From Owenia fusiformis (taxonomy: Eukaryota > Annelida > Polychaeta > Sabellida > Oweniidae): DNA of 64,000 nt. Below the pieces are notes generated by a model, which was not told the DNA's origin, did no database searches, and saw nothing but the letters and a program-made list of their open reading frames with translations. The DNA lies in NCBI GenBank assembly GCA_903813345.2, contig CAIIXF020000006.1:4173096-4237095 (forward strand), written 5' to 3'. Every line of letters begins with the position of its first letter. Within the stretch, counting starts at the first letter, position 1. Below are positions 1 through 10,897 of the stretch, piece after piece. The translations under genes were made by a program, and so were the position numbers.

Positions 1-1087
1 ATTCGAGATAGACAATGCATTTAAAGTATCAACGCTCAATAGAGTGAACTTGTGGACGTGGCACGTTCCTGGTAATATGTTCACTCTTGGATAAGAAGAA
101 TCATATAAGTATTACGAAAGCAATTTTGACTTGATTGCTTCTGACTTTAATTCGTAGCTACTTTATTGAGTTGTGTCATGAAACCAATTCTTGAGTAAGT
201 CGGGCGTCAATCATAGTGGACTTTATGGAAAAGCCCAAGAAAGCACAATAGAGACATGCTTGTCATGAATATCAAGATCGAGAGATGCGAGTAGAAGTGT
301 TAGTTAGATTTGCTTACGCAGCTACTTAAGTGATTCGTTTTCTGACACAAAGAATTTCCCAATAGAATAAAACGGATCGCAGCATTTTTAAGTGATTTAT
401 ATATTCATCCCCCTGCTAAGGAAGATAATATTGTTCGTCTTTGTTCTTCTCAAGGAGGGCGTCATGACATATGTTAATCCCATTGTATTACAATAAAGCA
501 TCATTTAAGAATCCAGTCGTCATAATGATACTTCATTCACCATAAACATATTTCATAAGTTCTTTTATTTTTACTTAATAAAGCTTGCTAATAAAACAAC
601 TAGGCTAACATTTAATCTCGCAGATGATTCAACACGATAAAATCCATGATATATACGCGATATACGATATTTTTCCTGTCACAAAGATAAAAATCGGGAT
701 ACTGTACACAGTGCGCCAAAAGGCAAAAACCACAAATAATTTGTTGAAACGATGAATGAATCGAGAAATACATACATTGTCTCTCGAGAGACAAATAGGA
801 TGCTTTATCATATTATTGCAATCCTCGGCTGTTGAAACACATTCCAAGCTGGCGGTATTCAATCGATCTATTATGGAGTAATAAAATTACAAAACTGATG
901 TAATGTATTTATCTTTTTCATTTTGATACCAGCATTAATGTGGAAAGTAACATAAGTCGTGCGCTATGCAAACAATTTAAATGATGAATTTGATGTTACG
1001 CTTGTTCCTAATGTTAGATTGAAATGCCAATCTTGTATTATTACCACCTTGCCGGGCCAGTTCTAGGGGTTTTAGTGCTAGTTTAGA
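1..1087. other. Unannotated AT-rich DNA
   Basis: No reading frame with splice sites or recognisable domain, and no clear repeat structure. Short open frames on the minus strand at 612-862 have no coding character. Confidence 0.5.
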
Positions 1088-1175
1088 AGGCGTTTATTTT
1101 ACTATATCGACCTGAGAAATGTGTGACGTCATAGTGGTGGTCCATATGGACCGGTCTAGAATATATTCTGGACCG
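1088..1175. repeat. Diverged half of the palindromic element at 1264-1372
   Basis: The segment beginning ttttactatatcgacctgag matches the right arm of the 1264-1372 palindrome (ttttactatatcgccctta, followed by agaaat and a gacgt motif). It also holds its own short palindrome, ggtccatatggacc. Probably a decayed relative of the same foldback family. Confidence 0.45.
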
Positions 1176-1263
1176 GCAATTTTCCCCGGGAAATTAGATA
1201 TCGTTCAATGCGTAAGATTTTCTTGCTGTTTCAGTCCTGGTCGTTAACGGTGGTAATAATACT

Positions 1264-1372
1264 AATAACGTCATTTCTGCGAGCAATATAGTGAAATATT
1301 GGACCTTGGGCCTTCGGCCCTCGGTCCAATATTTTACTATATCGCCCTTAGAAATGACGTTATTGTACTATT
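1264..1372. repeat. Long imperfect palindrome (foldback element)
   Basis: Arms of about 42 bases (1264-1305 and about 1331-1372) are inverted copies with few mismatches; they share aataacgtcatttct at the outer end and atattggacc at the inner end. The tip, gggccttcggccc, is itself palindromic, so the whole unit could form a cruciform. It looks like a small non-autonomous foldback element. No target duplication was identified. Confidence 0.7.
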
Positions 1373-1379
1373 ATTTGTG

Positions 1380-3094
1380 CAAAACATCAAATCATTTTTA
1401 CCAGGAATCTCTACACTTTGGTTAAAGGTTAACCATTGTTCCAGATTTTGCTTTGTTTATGTACTTTTATGCTTTATCGATATAATGTACTCCCAAGAGT
1501 AGTTGTTTTCAACAAAAACCAAGTTTAGATTGGCGAGCTAAAATTCTATCTATAGATTATAATCACTGTAAAAATAAGTCCGTAAATAATGGTAAAATGG
1601 ATGTCAGTTACATAATTATGTAAATAGCAAAGAATGACTAAACTCTGACTGGGAATCATTTTGGACTTCCGATTTGTATTGGAAAACCCAAGATCAAAGA
1701 TTTCCTTTTTCTAGTGATAACAGTTACGATTAAGCAGTCTTTTGGAATGACGTGGAACTACTGCAAAGAATATTCATTCAATGCACTATATTACTACTAC
1801 AGAGCCGCCGGTCATCGACATAGAATTGATACTAACAAGACACGAAAGAAGACCACACACAGACTAATTTACACTTTGTATTCATTGATTGCGTAATCCT
1901 ATTTTGCTGGAACTAATTTGATAGAATTAACTGAGTACAGTTATTCATATTAGATTTTTGATACAAAAATACGATCTGACTACGATGACCTGAATCCAAT
2001 TAATGTATAAAGCTAAATTGAAAATATGATAAATGACATGTCTCCTACAATATGAGGTACTAAAAAGATATGAGAGGGTTATACTTGTATATATAGCATC
2101 AAGAAACTAAGAGGATATTTACAAAAAATCAATTAATAACTCCCAATTACCTGTAAGGCCTGTACTTAAGATGAATCTCATCTGGTCCAACAATAGAATT
2201 GAAAATTCTTGCCCATCTTGTACTGAAGTCTTCTTCAGATTTCTTTTGAGCTTGCATTTTTATTCCTTGTTAAGTTGTCCAGGTTACTTGTTTAGATCCT
2301 TAACGATTTTTACAGTCTCAAAGATCTATTTCGGTACGCATCTCTTCATTGTCAATTAAGAAATGGACTGCTAGAATGATATAGTTGCCGGTAGGTGCTT
2401 GTAGTGGTAATACGTGATGATGCACTGTATTAAAATGCTCTTCAGAAATACAATTCCATCATCTTAGTTAAGAAAATCTTCCTGATATATTCTTAATGTC
2501 AATTCTTACCAGCTCACTCTTGAGTCTTAAGAATAAGAACTACACTAGCGTCAGTAATATGGCACTATGAGTATTTATCTTAATTAATGAATCCGTTGTA
2601 TCATGCAGTCACTATGTTAAATCCTTAATGGCATGAGAAAGTCATGCAATATAATAGAAGCTGGATACGCAACACCCGGTCATTTTATCGTTGCATTCCA
2701 TTCAGACTCGTATGATTGATCCTTAATCGTTAGCGTTCCACGGATATACTAGGAGTTTACAATCTAACTCATGTATTATATCAAAGAGAATTATTTTCAA
2801 ATAACGTGTATCATCCGTCATTTATTACAACTTACTGAATATTACATTCACTTCCATCGGTATCACAATATCTTCAAATTAATCTAAATCGATTTCTACT
2901 CCAGTTAAATATAACGGGCATATTAAAACAGATGTTATTTTATTTATGTTTTCCACGACTGTTAATGTGATAGGGGAACTCGGGACAAGAAGGACACCTT
3001 TTAATATTTCTTTTTATTTAAGACTCGTGCATTTCTGTACGGCTTTGTTTTTTTTATTATCGGGAACGGGTTATGAGCGATATATACGCCATTT
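1380..3094. other. Unannotated DNA
   Basis: Nothing supportable. Short open frames at 1714-1896 and 2171-2359 look random in composition and have no splice context. Confidence 0.5.
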
Positions 3095-3220
3095 GATCTT
3101 TCGCCCCAAGTTCCCTTATATTACGTTTGGCTGACGTATTGTGAATTTGTGGTGAGACCCATAAAGTCTTTTTGCCACTAGTTTACTAACGCTTGGCTAA
3201 TGTATTGTGGTTAGAAAGCC

Positions 3221-3280
3221 AGATGATATGATATGATATGATCCTTTATTTCCTCCAATTTGGAGAGCAAGTTAAAGTAT
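3221..3280 (-). mobile_element. Tiny LINE 3'-end fragment with ATGAT-repeat tail
   Basis: On the minus strand the segment reads ccaaattggaggaaataaag followed by gatcatatcatatcatatcat-type repeats. An AATAAAG signal followed by a short tandem tail is typical of the 3' ends of CR1/L2/Jockey-like LINEs. It interrupts a diverged unit of the minisatellite. It is only about 60 bp, so the family is uncertain. Confidence 0.45.
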
Positions 3281-3315
3281 GCCACAAGTTCCCTTACGTT
3301 TGGTTAACGTATTGT

Positions 3316-3893
3316 CACTGTTCCAATGTTGGAACTGCAGTTAGCGTCATTCAAGATGGTTGCCGAAATGCTTTAGTTTTCGATAAACCTCCTAGTTCAG
3401 GGAAACCAAGCTGAATCTGGATTCTAAAAGTTTCGCCATTCAAACTAATTGAGTTATGATTGTAAACAACCACAAATAAAGGCTCAAACACCCGCAATAT
3501 TGGAGAATTTTAAAGAAAACGGCTTCACTTAGAATGATCGGGCTCTAACAGAAATTGATGATGACGAAGGAATGACGCAAACTAAAATGGGGAATGAAGC
3601 TATCTCTTTGGGATGAATACGTGAAATTCAGTTATATTCATCATCATCAACTTCAGTTAGAGTAATTCTAAGTGAAGCCGTTTTCTTAAAAAATTCTCAA
3701 ATATCGCGGGTGTTTGAGCCTTTATTTGTGGTTGATTACAATCTTAGCTTTATTATTTTGCATGGCGAAACTTTTAGAATCCAGATTCAGCTTGGTTTTG
3801 CTGTAGTCGGAGGTTTATCGAAAACTAGAGAATTTCGGCAACCATCTTGAATGAAGCTAACTGCAGTTAAAGTCATCCAGCTGTGGAACAGTG
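3316..3893. mobile_element. Foldback/TIR element, 578 bp, inserted in the minisatellite
   Basis: Inverted arms of about 230 bp begin cactgttcca and end tggaacagtg. They stay alignable inward through aagatggttgccgaaat, gttttcgataaacctcc and cacccgc-type segments, with small indels. The element is flanked on both sides by attgt (3311-3315 and 3894-3898), consistent with a 5-bp target duplication inside a minisatellite unit. There is no open frame, so it is non-autonomous. CAC...GTG ends with a 5-bp duplication recall Transib-like elements, but I cannot assign the superfamily. Confidence 0.85.
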
Positions 3894-5705
3894 ATTGTGG
3901 CGAGAGAGCCATAAGGTATTTTTGCCACAAGTTCCCCTACGCTTGGCTAACGTAATTGTGGTGAGAGAGCCAAATGGTATTTTTTGCCACTAGTTCCCTT
4001 ACGTTTGGTCAACGCATTGGGTTGAGAGAGCCATAAGGTATTTTTGTCATTAGTTTCCTTACGTTTGGTTAACGCATTGGGTTGAGAGAGCCATATGGTA
4101 TTTTTGTCACTAGTTTCCTTACGTTTGGTTAACGTATTGGGTAAAGAGAGCCATAAGGTATTTTTGTCATTAGTTCCCTTACGTTTGGTTAACGTATTGG
4201 GTTGAGAGAGCCATATGGTATTTTTGTCATTAGTTCCCTTACGTTTGGTTAACGTATTGGGTTGAGAGAGCCATAAGGTATTTTTGTCATTAGTTCCCTT
4301 ACGTTTGGTTAACGTATTGGGTTGAGAGAGCCATATGGTATTTTTGTCATTAGTTTCCTTACGTTTGGTCAACGCATTGGGTTGAGAGAGCCATATGGTA
4401 TTTTTGTCATTAGTTCCCTTACGTTTGGTCGACGCATTGGGTTGAGAGAGCCATATGGTATTTTTGTCATTAGTTTCCTTACGTTTGGTCAACGCATTGG
4501 GTTGAGAGAGCCATAAGGTATTTTTGTCACTAGTTTCCTTACGTTTGGTTAACGAATTGGGTTGAGAGAGCCATAAGGTATTTTTGTCACTAGTTTCCTT
4601 ACGTTTGGTCAACGCATTGGGTTGAGAGAGCCATATGGTATTTTTGTCATTAGTTTCCTTACGTTTGGTTAACACATTGGGTTGAGAGAGCCATAAGGTA
4701 TTTTTGTCACTAGTTTCCTTACGTTTGGTTAACACATTGGGTTGAGAGAGCCATATGGTATTTTTGTCACTAGTTTCCTTACGTTTGGTTAACGTATTGG
4801 GTTGAGAGAGCCATAAGGTATTTTTGTCATTAGTTTCCTTACGTTTGGTTAACACATTGGGTTGAGAGAGCCATAAGGTATTTTTGTCACTAGTTTCCTT
4901 ACGTTTGGTTAACGTATTGGGTTGAGAGAGCCATAAGGTATTTTTGTCACTAGTTTCCTTACGTTTGGTTAACGTATTGGGTTGAGAGAGCCATAAGGTA
5001 TTTTTGTCACTAGTTTCCTTACGTTTGGTTAACGCATTGGGTTGAGAGAGCCATAAGGTATTTTTGTCACTAGTTTCCTTACGTTTGGTTAACGCATTGG
5101 GTTGAGAGAGCCATAAGGTATTTTTGTCACTAGTTTCCTTACGTTTGGTTAACGCATTGGGTTGAGAGAGCCATAAGGTATTTTTGTCACTAGTTTCCTT
5201 ACGTTTGGTTAACGCATTGGGTTGAGAGAGCCATATGGTATTTTTGTCACTAGTTTCCTTACGTTTGGTCAACGCATTGGGTTGAAAGAGCCATATGGTA
5301 TTTTTGTCACTAGTTTCCTTACGTTTGGTCAACGCATTGGGTTGAGAGAGCCATAAGGTATTTTTTCACTAGTTACCTTACGTTTGGTTAACGCATTGGG
5401 TTGAAAGAGCCATATGGTATTTTTGTCACTAGTTTCCTTACGTTTGGTTAACGCATTGGGTTGAGAGAGCCATAAGGTATTTTTGTCACTAGTTTCCTTA
5501 CGTTTGGTTAACGCATTGGGTTGAGAGAGCCATAAGGTATTTTTTGCCACTAGTTCCCTTACGTTTGGTCAACGCATTGGGTTGAGAGAGCCATAAGGTA
5601 TTTTTGTCATTAGTTTCCTTACGTTTGGTTAACGTATTGGGTTGAGAGAGCCATATGGTATTTTTGCCACAAGTTCCCATACGCTTGGCTGTAACGTATT
5701 GTAGT

Positions 5706-6256
5706 TTGTATCTGATAAGGCTGACTGTATGCCTGGATGTGTCTGATAAAGCATCCGGCTTCTACTTAAATGACCTCAGCTCTGAACCTCCGCCAATACA
5801 TGTATGCAGCTGGTAAGGTACTTGGATTGCATATTATAAATACATGTTAGAAATAGTATTAGATAAAGTGATCAACGCATAGTTTTTAGACACTTTGTGT
5901 CATTTCCCTTCAGTCAAGAAAATAACACATGCTTGTATCCAGTTTCAGGACTCAAAAGTGTGTTTTGTGTACATTGTAGGTCGATAAAATAGAGCCACGG
6001 AAATAATTCTGAATTGATTTTTAGTTCATCAAGGTATTATAGAACTAATTGAGAAGTGTACGTATTTGAGCATCAACCCATCGTATACTTTGACGCCATT
6101 TGTCAACTCAATTAGCAAGATGAAATATAAAATACAGAATTACGGAAATCAATAAAAAGCAAAAGTCTTCACCACATCGTTTCATTTTTATTTCTCATAA
6201 TCTTATCTCGGTCTGAGTCCGGTTCTTATTGATGCTTCAAGGTTTTCCAAGGTTAT
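5706..6256. other. Unannotated DNA
   Basis: No coding or repeat signal beyond the end of the minisatellite. Confidence 0.45.
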
Positions 6257-6457
6257 CTAGATTGTCGGAATCATAATACGCGCAAAAATGTAGAAGACCA
6301 ATAAAGATGGCACACATAGGAAAAGAAGGATGAAGTCAAACGGCCACAATAGTAATATTCGTTTTTCACTCGGTATATAATCCATCGCAGTTCCATCTTT
6401 TAAATCAAACTTTGTTTCTTTTCTCCGAATCGTTACATTATCGATACTTCTCCTACA
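6257..6457 (-). CDS. Candidate terminal exon with one membrane segment
   Basis: On the minus strand an acceptor (attattag at about 6458-6465) is followed by 66 open codons and a TAG stop at 6257-6259. The peptide begins CRRSIDNVTIRRKET, is rich in charged residues, contains MDYIPSEKR, and ends with a long hydrophobic stretch from about residue 34 (ILLLWPFDF onward) finishing ARIMIPTI. This would suit the C-terminal exon of a protein with a tail membrane helix. I do not recognise the family, and I found no partner exon to the right on the same strand. The layout, with IP then charged residues then a hydrophobic run, vaguely resembles the candidate exon at 43,191-43,504. A chance open frame in AT-rich DNA remains quite possible. 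Confidence 0.25.
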   Translation of the reverse strand, partial: CRRSIDNVTIRRKETKFDLKDGTAMDYIPSEKRILLLWPFDFILLFLCVPSLLVFYIFARIMIPTI

Positions 6458-7906
6458 CTAATAATAATGAATACCAGTCAAATGAGAGCGAGAACGAACT
6501 GGCCTTTGCAACATAATAATAAATACACTAAAGGGCGCGCCTCTTAAAATGCAAACCAAAATGTTATTACGCAAATGTTCAATCCTTTATTTAATCTTGG
6601 AATCAAGATGTTAACATAACACTTTTAAATCGTAATTTCGTAATCGTAGTTTCGAACTATTTATGAAGGTTATGAATCATTGAGCGCAAATATAGAATGT
6701 CCTGCTGGATTTTTTGAAATCGATTGAGGCCAAAACAAAAGTGTCCCATTACCCTCTCCCCTTTATAGTTATCGTTAATCGGTATATTGATATGCGCTTT
6801 TCGTTTTAATGAACCAACAAAACATAATCTTAAAGACAGATACGTGAACGTACCCATGTATAATTTGGTTGCCATCAATTTTCAATTTTTGTACTATTAA
6901 AAGCTACATGACAATACCAACATTTATCGAGCGCACAGCAGTAGATACAATTATGTAACTCTGTTAAAGTGGCAATATCGACATATTTCTACAATCCGAT
7001 CGCTAAAATAAATGATCCAATTCATAAGTGAGATACGTCAAATAATTGCCCAATTATTACCACCAAGGAACTTTCTTATGGCTGATTTTTATTTCTTTCA
7101 ATTACGTTTTTTCTGGCTTTATGGTGAAAGACAAGACTGTTGCAGTGTTACTTGGTATATCTGGAATAATGATGACCAATAACAAAATGTAGATAGGCTA
7201 CTTGTAATATTGCTTGAAATGTATAAAAATACAAATCTGTATGTAACCACCACCATGTCGCTTATTCAACATGCCTCACAGTAAGAAAATATGTTTCAGA
7301 GATTGCTCTTACACCGGGTATAGGGTAAGTGTAACAGGGTCCGTGTCTTCTTATCTCCGTTGTTATTGCCAATGCTAAAAAGATGATTAACCTTGATGCG
7401 GGCACCGTAATTTCCATAGAACAAACGGGCAAGGGGGTCAGATTGGGTTTACCGGAGTTGAAAGAGTCCAGTAAAAACTAAGGTACCCTATTATAGGTCA
7501 TTCAAAACACTCGAGGGGAGGTGCATTGTTATCTCAAAAAGTATGTCAAAAGAGGTCAAAAGTTGGTCCGAGTAACGAGTGCCTATTTTTGCTTTAACCA
7601 AGGAACGAGTTATCACGGGCTTCATCACCTCTTCCATAATGTCTGGTGACGATATCCTCCTTTCTTGAAAAAATAAAGAATTTCCCTTCAATGTGTCAAG
7701 TCCGGATACGACGCATCAGACTATATACTAGTATACTACATAATTTAATTCTTTTAAAAGTTTTACAGGAAAATCACGTTCGCAACTCCACAAGTTGTAA
7801 CAATTTCTTTGAGTTTAGCGAGCTAGGGATTTGAAACATCTGTTTGCAAGTGAGCGGATAAAATTAGTACTATCTAAGACATTTTAACTCTTCTGACTGG
7901 TTAGGT
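6458..7906. other. Unannotated DNA
   Basis: Short minus-strand open frames at 6657-6878 and 7491-7691 lack recognisable domains and convincing splice boundaries. No repeat structure was seen. Confidence 0.4.
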
Positions 7907-8610
7907 ACTCCAGTAAAATTATCAAAAATAAATGAAAAAATTGCACACCTAATCAAACCTAGTGCAACAAATGCATATTGATGACTTAAAACACATATCA
8001 AAAATCTAGAAAAATCTAAGTAGTGGAAAACATGTAAAAATCACTATTTGTACCCCCTGATCTTATTTTATGAGGGGTACTATGATAAGCATTTATATTT
8101 TCTGTAATGTGCCTCCAATCACATTCAAATTTTCAGAAATCATGCATCTATGTTAGGTTAGTAGTCATGGAAAGTTTAATCTTGATTGGACTATTGGTTA
8201 CCATGGCAACACAATTTAACTGCAAAATATTGAAAATATTAAGAATAAATCAACCGTGGCCCTACAAACGGATGGTAGATTGTCATTTTTAATTTTTCAA
8301 AATGAATGCAAAGTTGAGCTTAATACATATTGAAGGTGTTTACAACAAGATAACATGATTACTAGTAATCTATGAATAGGTTGACATATTTGGCTTTGGA
8401 CTCTATTCATGTTTGATAACTACGAAGTGATTTACCGCAAAGTGGGCGTGGCGCTTTTTGTTATTACATTTCAAAATAATTCCATGTTTACAGAATCATA
8501 TTTACAAGGCTCATTGAGAGATTGATACATATGTTATTATCTGGTATGGTGAGTCTAAACATGTTTTGTCAATTGGTTGCCATAGTAACACAAGATAATG
8601 TATGTAAATA
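7907..8610 (+). repeat. Left inverted arm of the large foldback element
   Basis: Pairs with 15772-16483 in reverse complement. The two arms are visibly diverged, with many substitutions and small indels, so insertion was not recent. Confidence 0.8.
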
Positions 8611-8869
8611 GGATGTGGGTAGAGATCATTTCAGGCAATCCTATACCTTAACAAATTGTTTATTACATCCATCCTTAAGAAATGTTTTAGTGTATAATCT
8701 TTTTTAACAAATACAAGTTTGGATGATATTGATATGCATTTGCTGTGTTAACACAACTAATAATGCTGTTTGTTATAATACTGCTCTGTTTGTCCGTCTG
8801 CCCATCAATCTGTCAAAGCATTTCCTGACCCATTTATTAATCACATATTGGTGTTATATGTAACATCTA

Positions 8870-10300
8870 AGACTTTAGAAGATGTACCAACTTAGACTCT
8901 GTAGGCTGTATCAATCTTAGATTATGGATGCTGTGCCCATTGTAGACTTTGGAGGATATACCCATTAAACATTAGAGGCTAAACCCTCTAAGACTCTAGA
9001 GGCTGTGCCATCTTAGACCCATTTATTTATCACAGCTTGGTGTTATATGTGACTAAATGGTGATTCCTGACATCTTAGACTCTAGAAGATATACCAACTT
9101 AGACTCTGTAGGCTGTATTGATCTTAGATTATGGATGCTGTAGACTCTGGAGGATGTACCCATTAAACATTAAAGGCTAAACCCTCTAAGACTCTAGAGA
9201 CTGTGCTATCTTACACCCATTTATTAATAACAGATTGGTGTTAGATGTGACTAAATGGTGATTCCTGACATCTAGAAGATGTACAAACTTAGACTCTGTA
9301 GGCTGTATTAATCTTAGATTATGGATGCTGTACCCACTGGAGGATGTACCATTAAAAATTAGAGGCTAAATCCTCTGAAACTCTAGAGACTGTACCATCT
9401 TAGACCCATTTATTAACCACAGATTGGTGTTATATGTGACAAAATGTCAATTCTAGACATATCTTAGACTCTAGAAGATGTACCAACTTAGACTTTGTAA
9501 ACTGTATGAATCTTAGATTATGGATGCTGTACCCATTGTAGACTATTGAGGATGTACCCATTAAACACTTAAGGCTAAACCCTCTAAGCCTCTAGAGGCT
9601 GTACCATCTTAGACTCTTGGAGACTATACCCATCATAGACTCTGGAGAGGCTGTAATATCTTAGACTCTTAGAGGCTTTACCCATCATAGACACTGCATC
9701 TGGAAAGTGTACCCTCTTCTCTTGAAGGCTATTCTCAGAACTCATCAAAGGCTCTGGAGGCTATACCATCTTTGACTCTTGAAGGCTATACCCATTGTAG
9801 ACTCTGGAGGCTATACCCACTTAGACTCTTGGAGGCTATACCAACTCAGACTCTTATAGGCTGTACTATCTTAGAATCTTGGAGGCTGTACCTATCTTGG
9901 ACTCTGACTGTCATAGAAATCAGGTACTATTGTGGCTGTACTATATTTGGTTCTACAGGTTGAATCCGTATTATACTCTGAAGTTACATCATATTAGTCT
10001 AGATGCTGAATTCATATTATACTCTGGTGGCTGTACCATCTTAGACTCTGGAGACTATACCATCTTAGACTTTTGGAGGCTATACCATCTCATTTGTAGG
10101 CTATACTATCGTAAGACTCATGGGGTCTTTACCCATCTTAGACTCTGATTTTCATCTTTGACTCTAGAGGCTGAATTCATATTGATGCTACACCATATTA
10201 GTCTCTGGAGGATGAATTCATATTATACTCTGGAGGTTGTACCATATTAGAAAGTAGACACTAGGCTGTGCCAATTTTTGTGCCAATAGAGGATGGACCA
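8870..10300. repeat. Degenerate ~30-bp minisatellite, left block
   Basis: Units follow the pattern ttagactctggaggctgtac followed by ccatc, with a variable spacer; the period is about 25-35 bp and divergence is considerable. Between about 8,825 and 9,440 there is also a higher-order repeat of roughly 185-200 bp, marked by four copies of cccatttatta followed by ttggtgttatatgtgac-type sequence. The array resumes at 15,104 after the LINE. Confidence 0.85.
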
Positions 10301-10315
10301 TCTTGGACTCTTGGA

Positions 10316-10897
10316 CCAAACTAACACTATTTCGCGAGTTTTATATTTGTACACACTTGATCTCAGATGCCAGATGAAAACTCGATTGAACTTTTGATTG
10401 ACACAATCTGACAAATTATCAAAATATCGCTCTAAGTGCGAATGGAAAAGCAATTTAGAACCATTGCGATTTTTACTTTTATTTCTTTCTCTAGGCAGAT
10501 TTTATTTATTATTATCCATGTAAATAAGGAATCATATATCCATGTTACAGCATGAGATGAGTCAACTGCTCGATAAAGCTTTAAAGCCTTCATTGCAGCA
10601 CTTTTTACTTTTTTTAACTTGTTCTAAGCTGCAATATTGCAGGGTAGGAAGTACCCTGCTCTAAACACTGACAGATAAAACTTGAAATGAAAATCCAGAT
10701 TTTACTAATATTACTTCAGTGGGTGTGTGTGAATGTTATTGAATGCAAGGAAGAGTGTCTGTGGAATGGAAATGCTATTTTAAGTAAATATATTACAAAG
10801 CCTAAACATATTGTTTTAGGCCAAATTAAAATGTTTTGGTATTACTCTGTATGTATACTCAACAAGTTAACAAAGCAACGTTATTTTTTGGTAATTT
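10316..10897 (+). other. Leader of the LINE, no ORF1 detected
   Basis: About 580 bases between the putative 5' target duplication and the ORF2 start. The longest plus-strand frame (10687-10914, 75 codons) has a hydrophobic start and no resemblance to an L1 ORF1 coiled-coil protein. It overlaps the ORF2 start by 17 bases. Confidence 0.5.

Larger units (their letters stand above)
3095..5705. repeat. 60-bp minisatellite array
   Basis: About 29 regular head-to-tail units run from roughly 3,940 to 5,690 with a strict 60-bp period. A typical unit reads gttgagagagccataaggta, then tttttgtcactagtttcctt, then acgtttggttaacgcattgg. Units differ at a few recurring positions (cataagg/catatgg, gtcac/gtcat, gcattgg/gtattgg/acattgg). 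More diverged units continue left to about 3,095, and the array is interrupted there by two insertions (3221-3280 and 3316-3893). Because 60 is divisible by three, long open frames occur on the minus strand (for example 3947-5332, a 20-residue repeat containing TKRKETSDKN). These are by-products of the period, not genes. Confidence 0.95.

Noticed and set aside
3947-5680. Minus-strand repeat proteins of 461, 73 and 60 residues (TKRKETSDKN repeats)
   Set aside because: They follow exactly the 60-bp minisatellite. The frame exists because the period is a multiple of three, and there is no start context, splice site or non-repeat domain.
9772-10148. Open frames with leucine-rich repeats in the minisatellite (LWRLYPLRLLEA)
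   Set aside because: By-product of the ~30-bp repeat. No conserved frame across the array.
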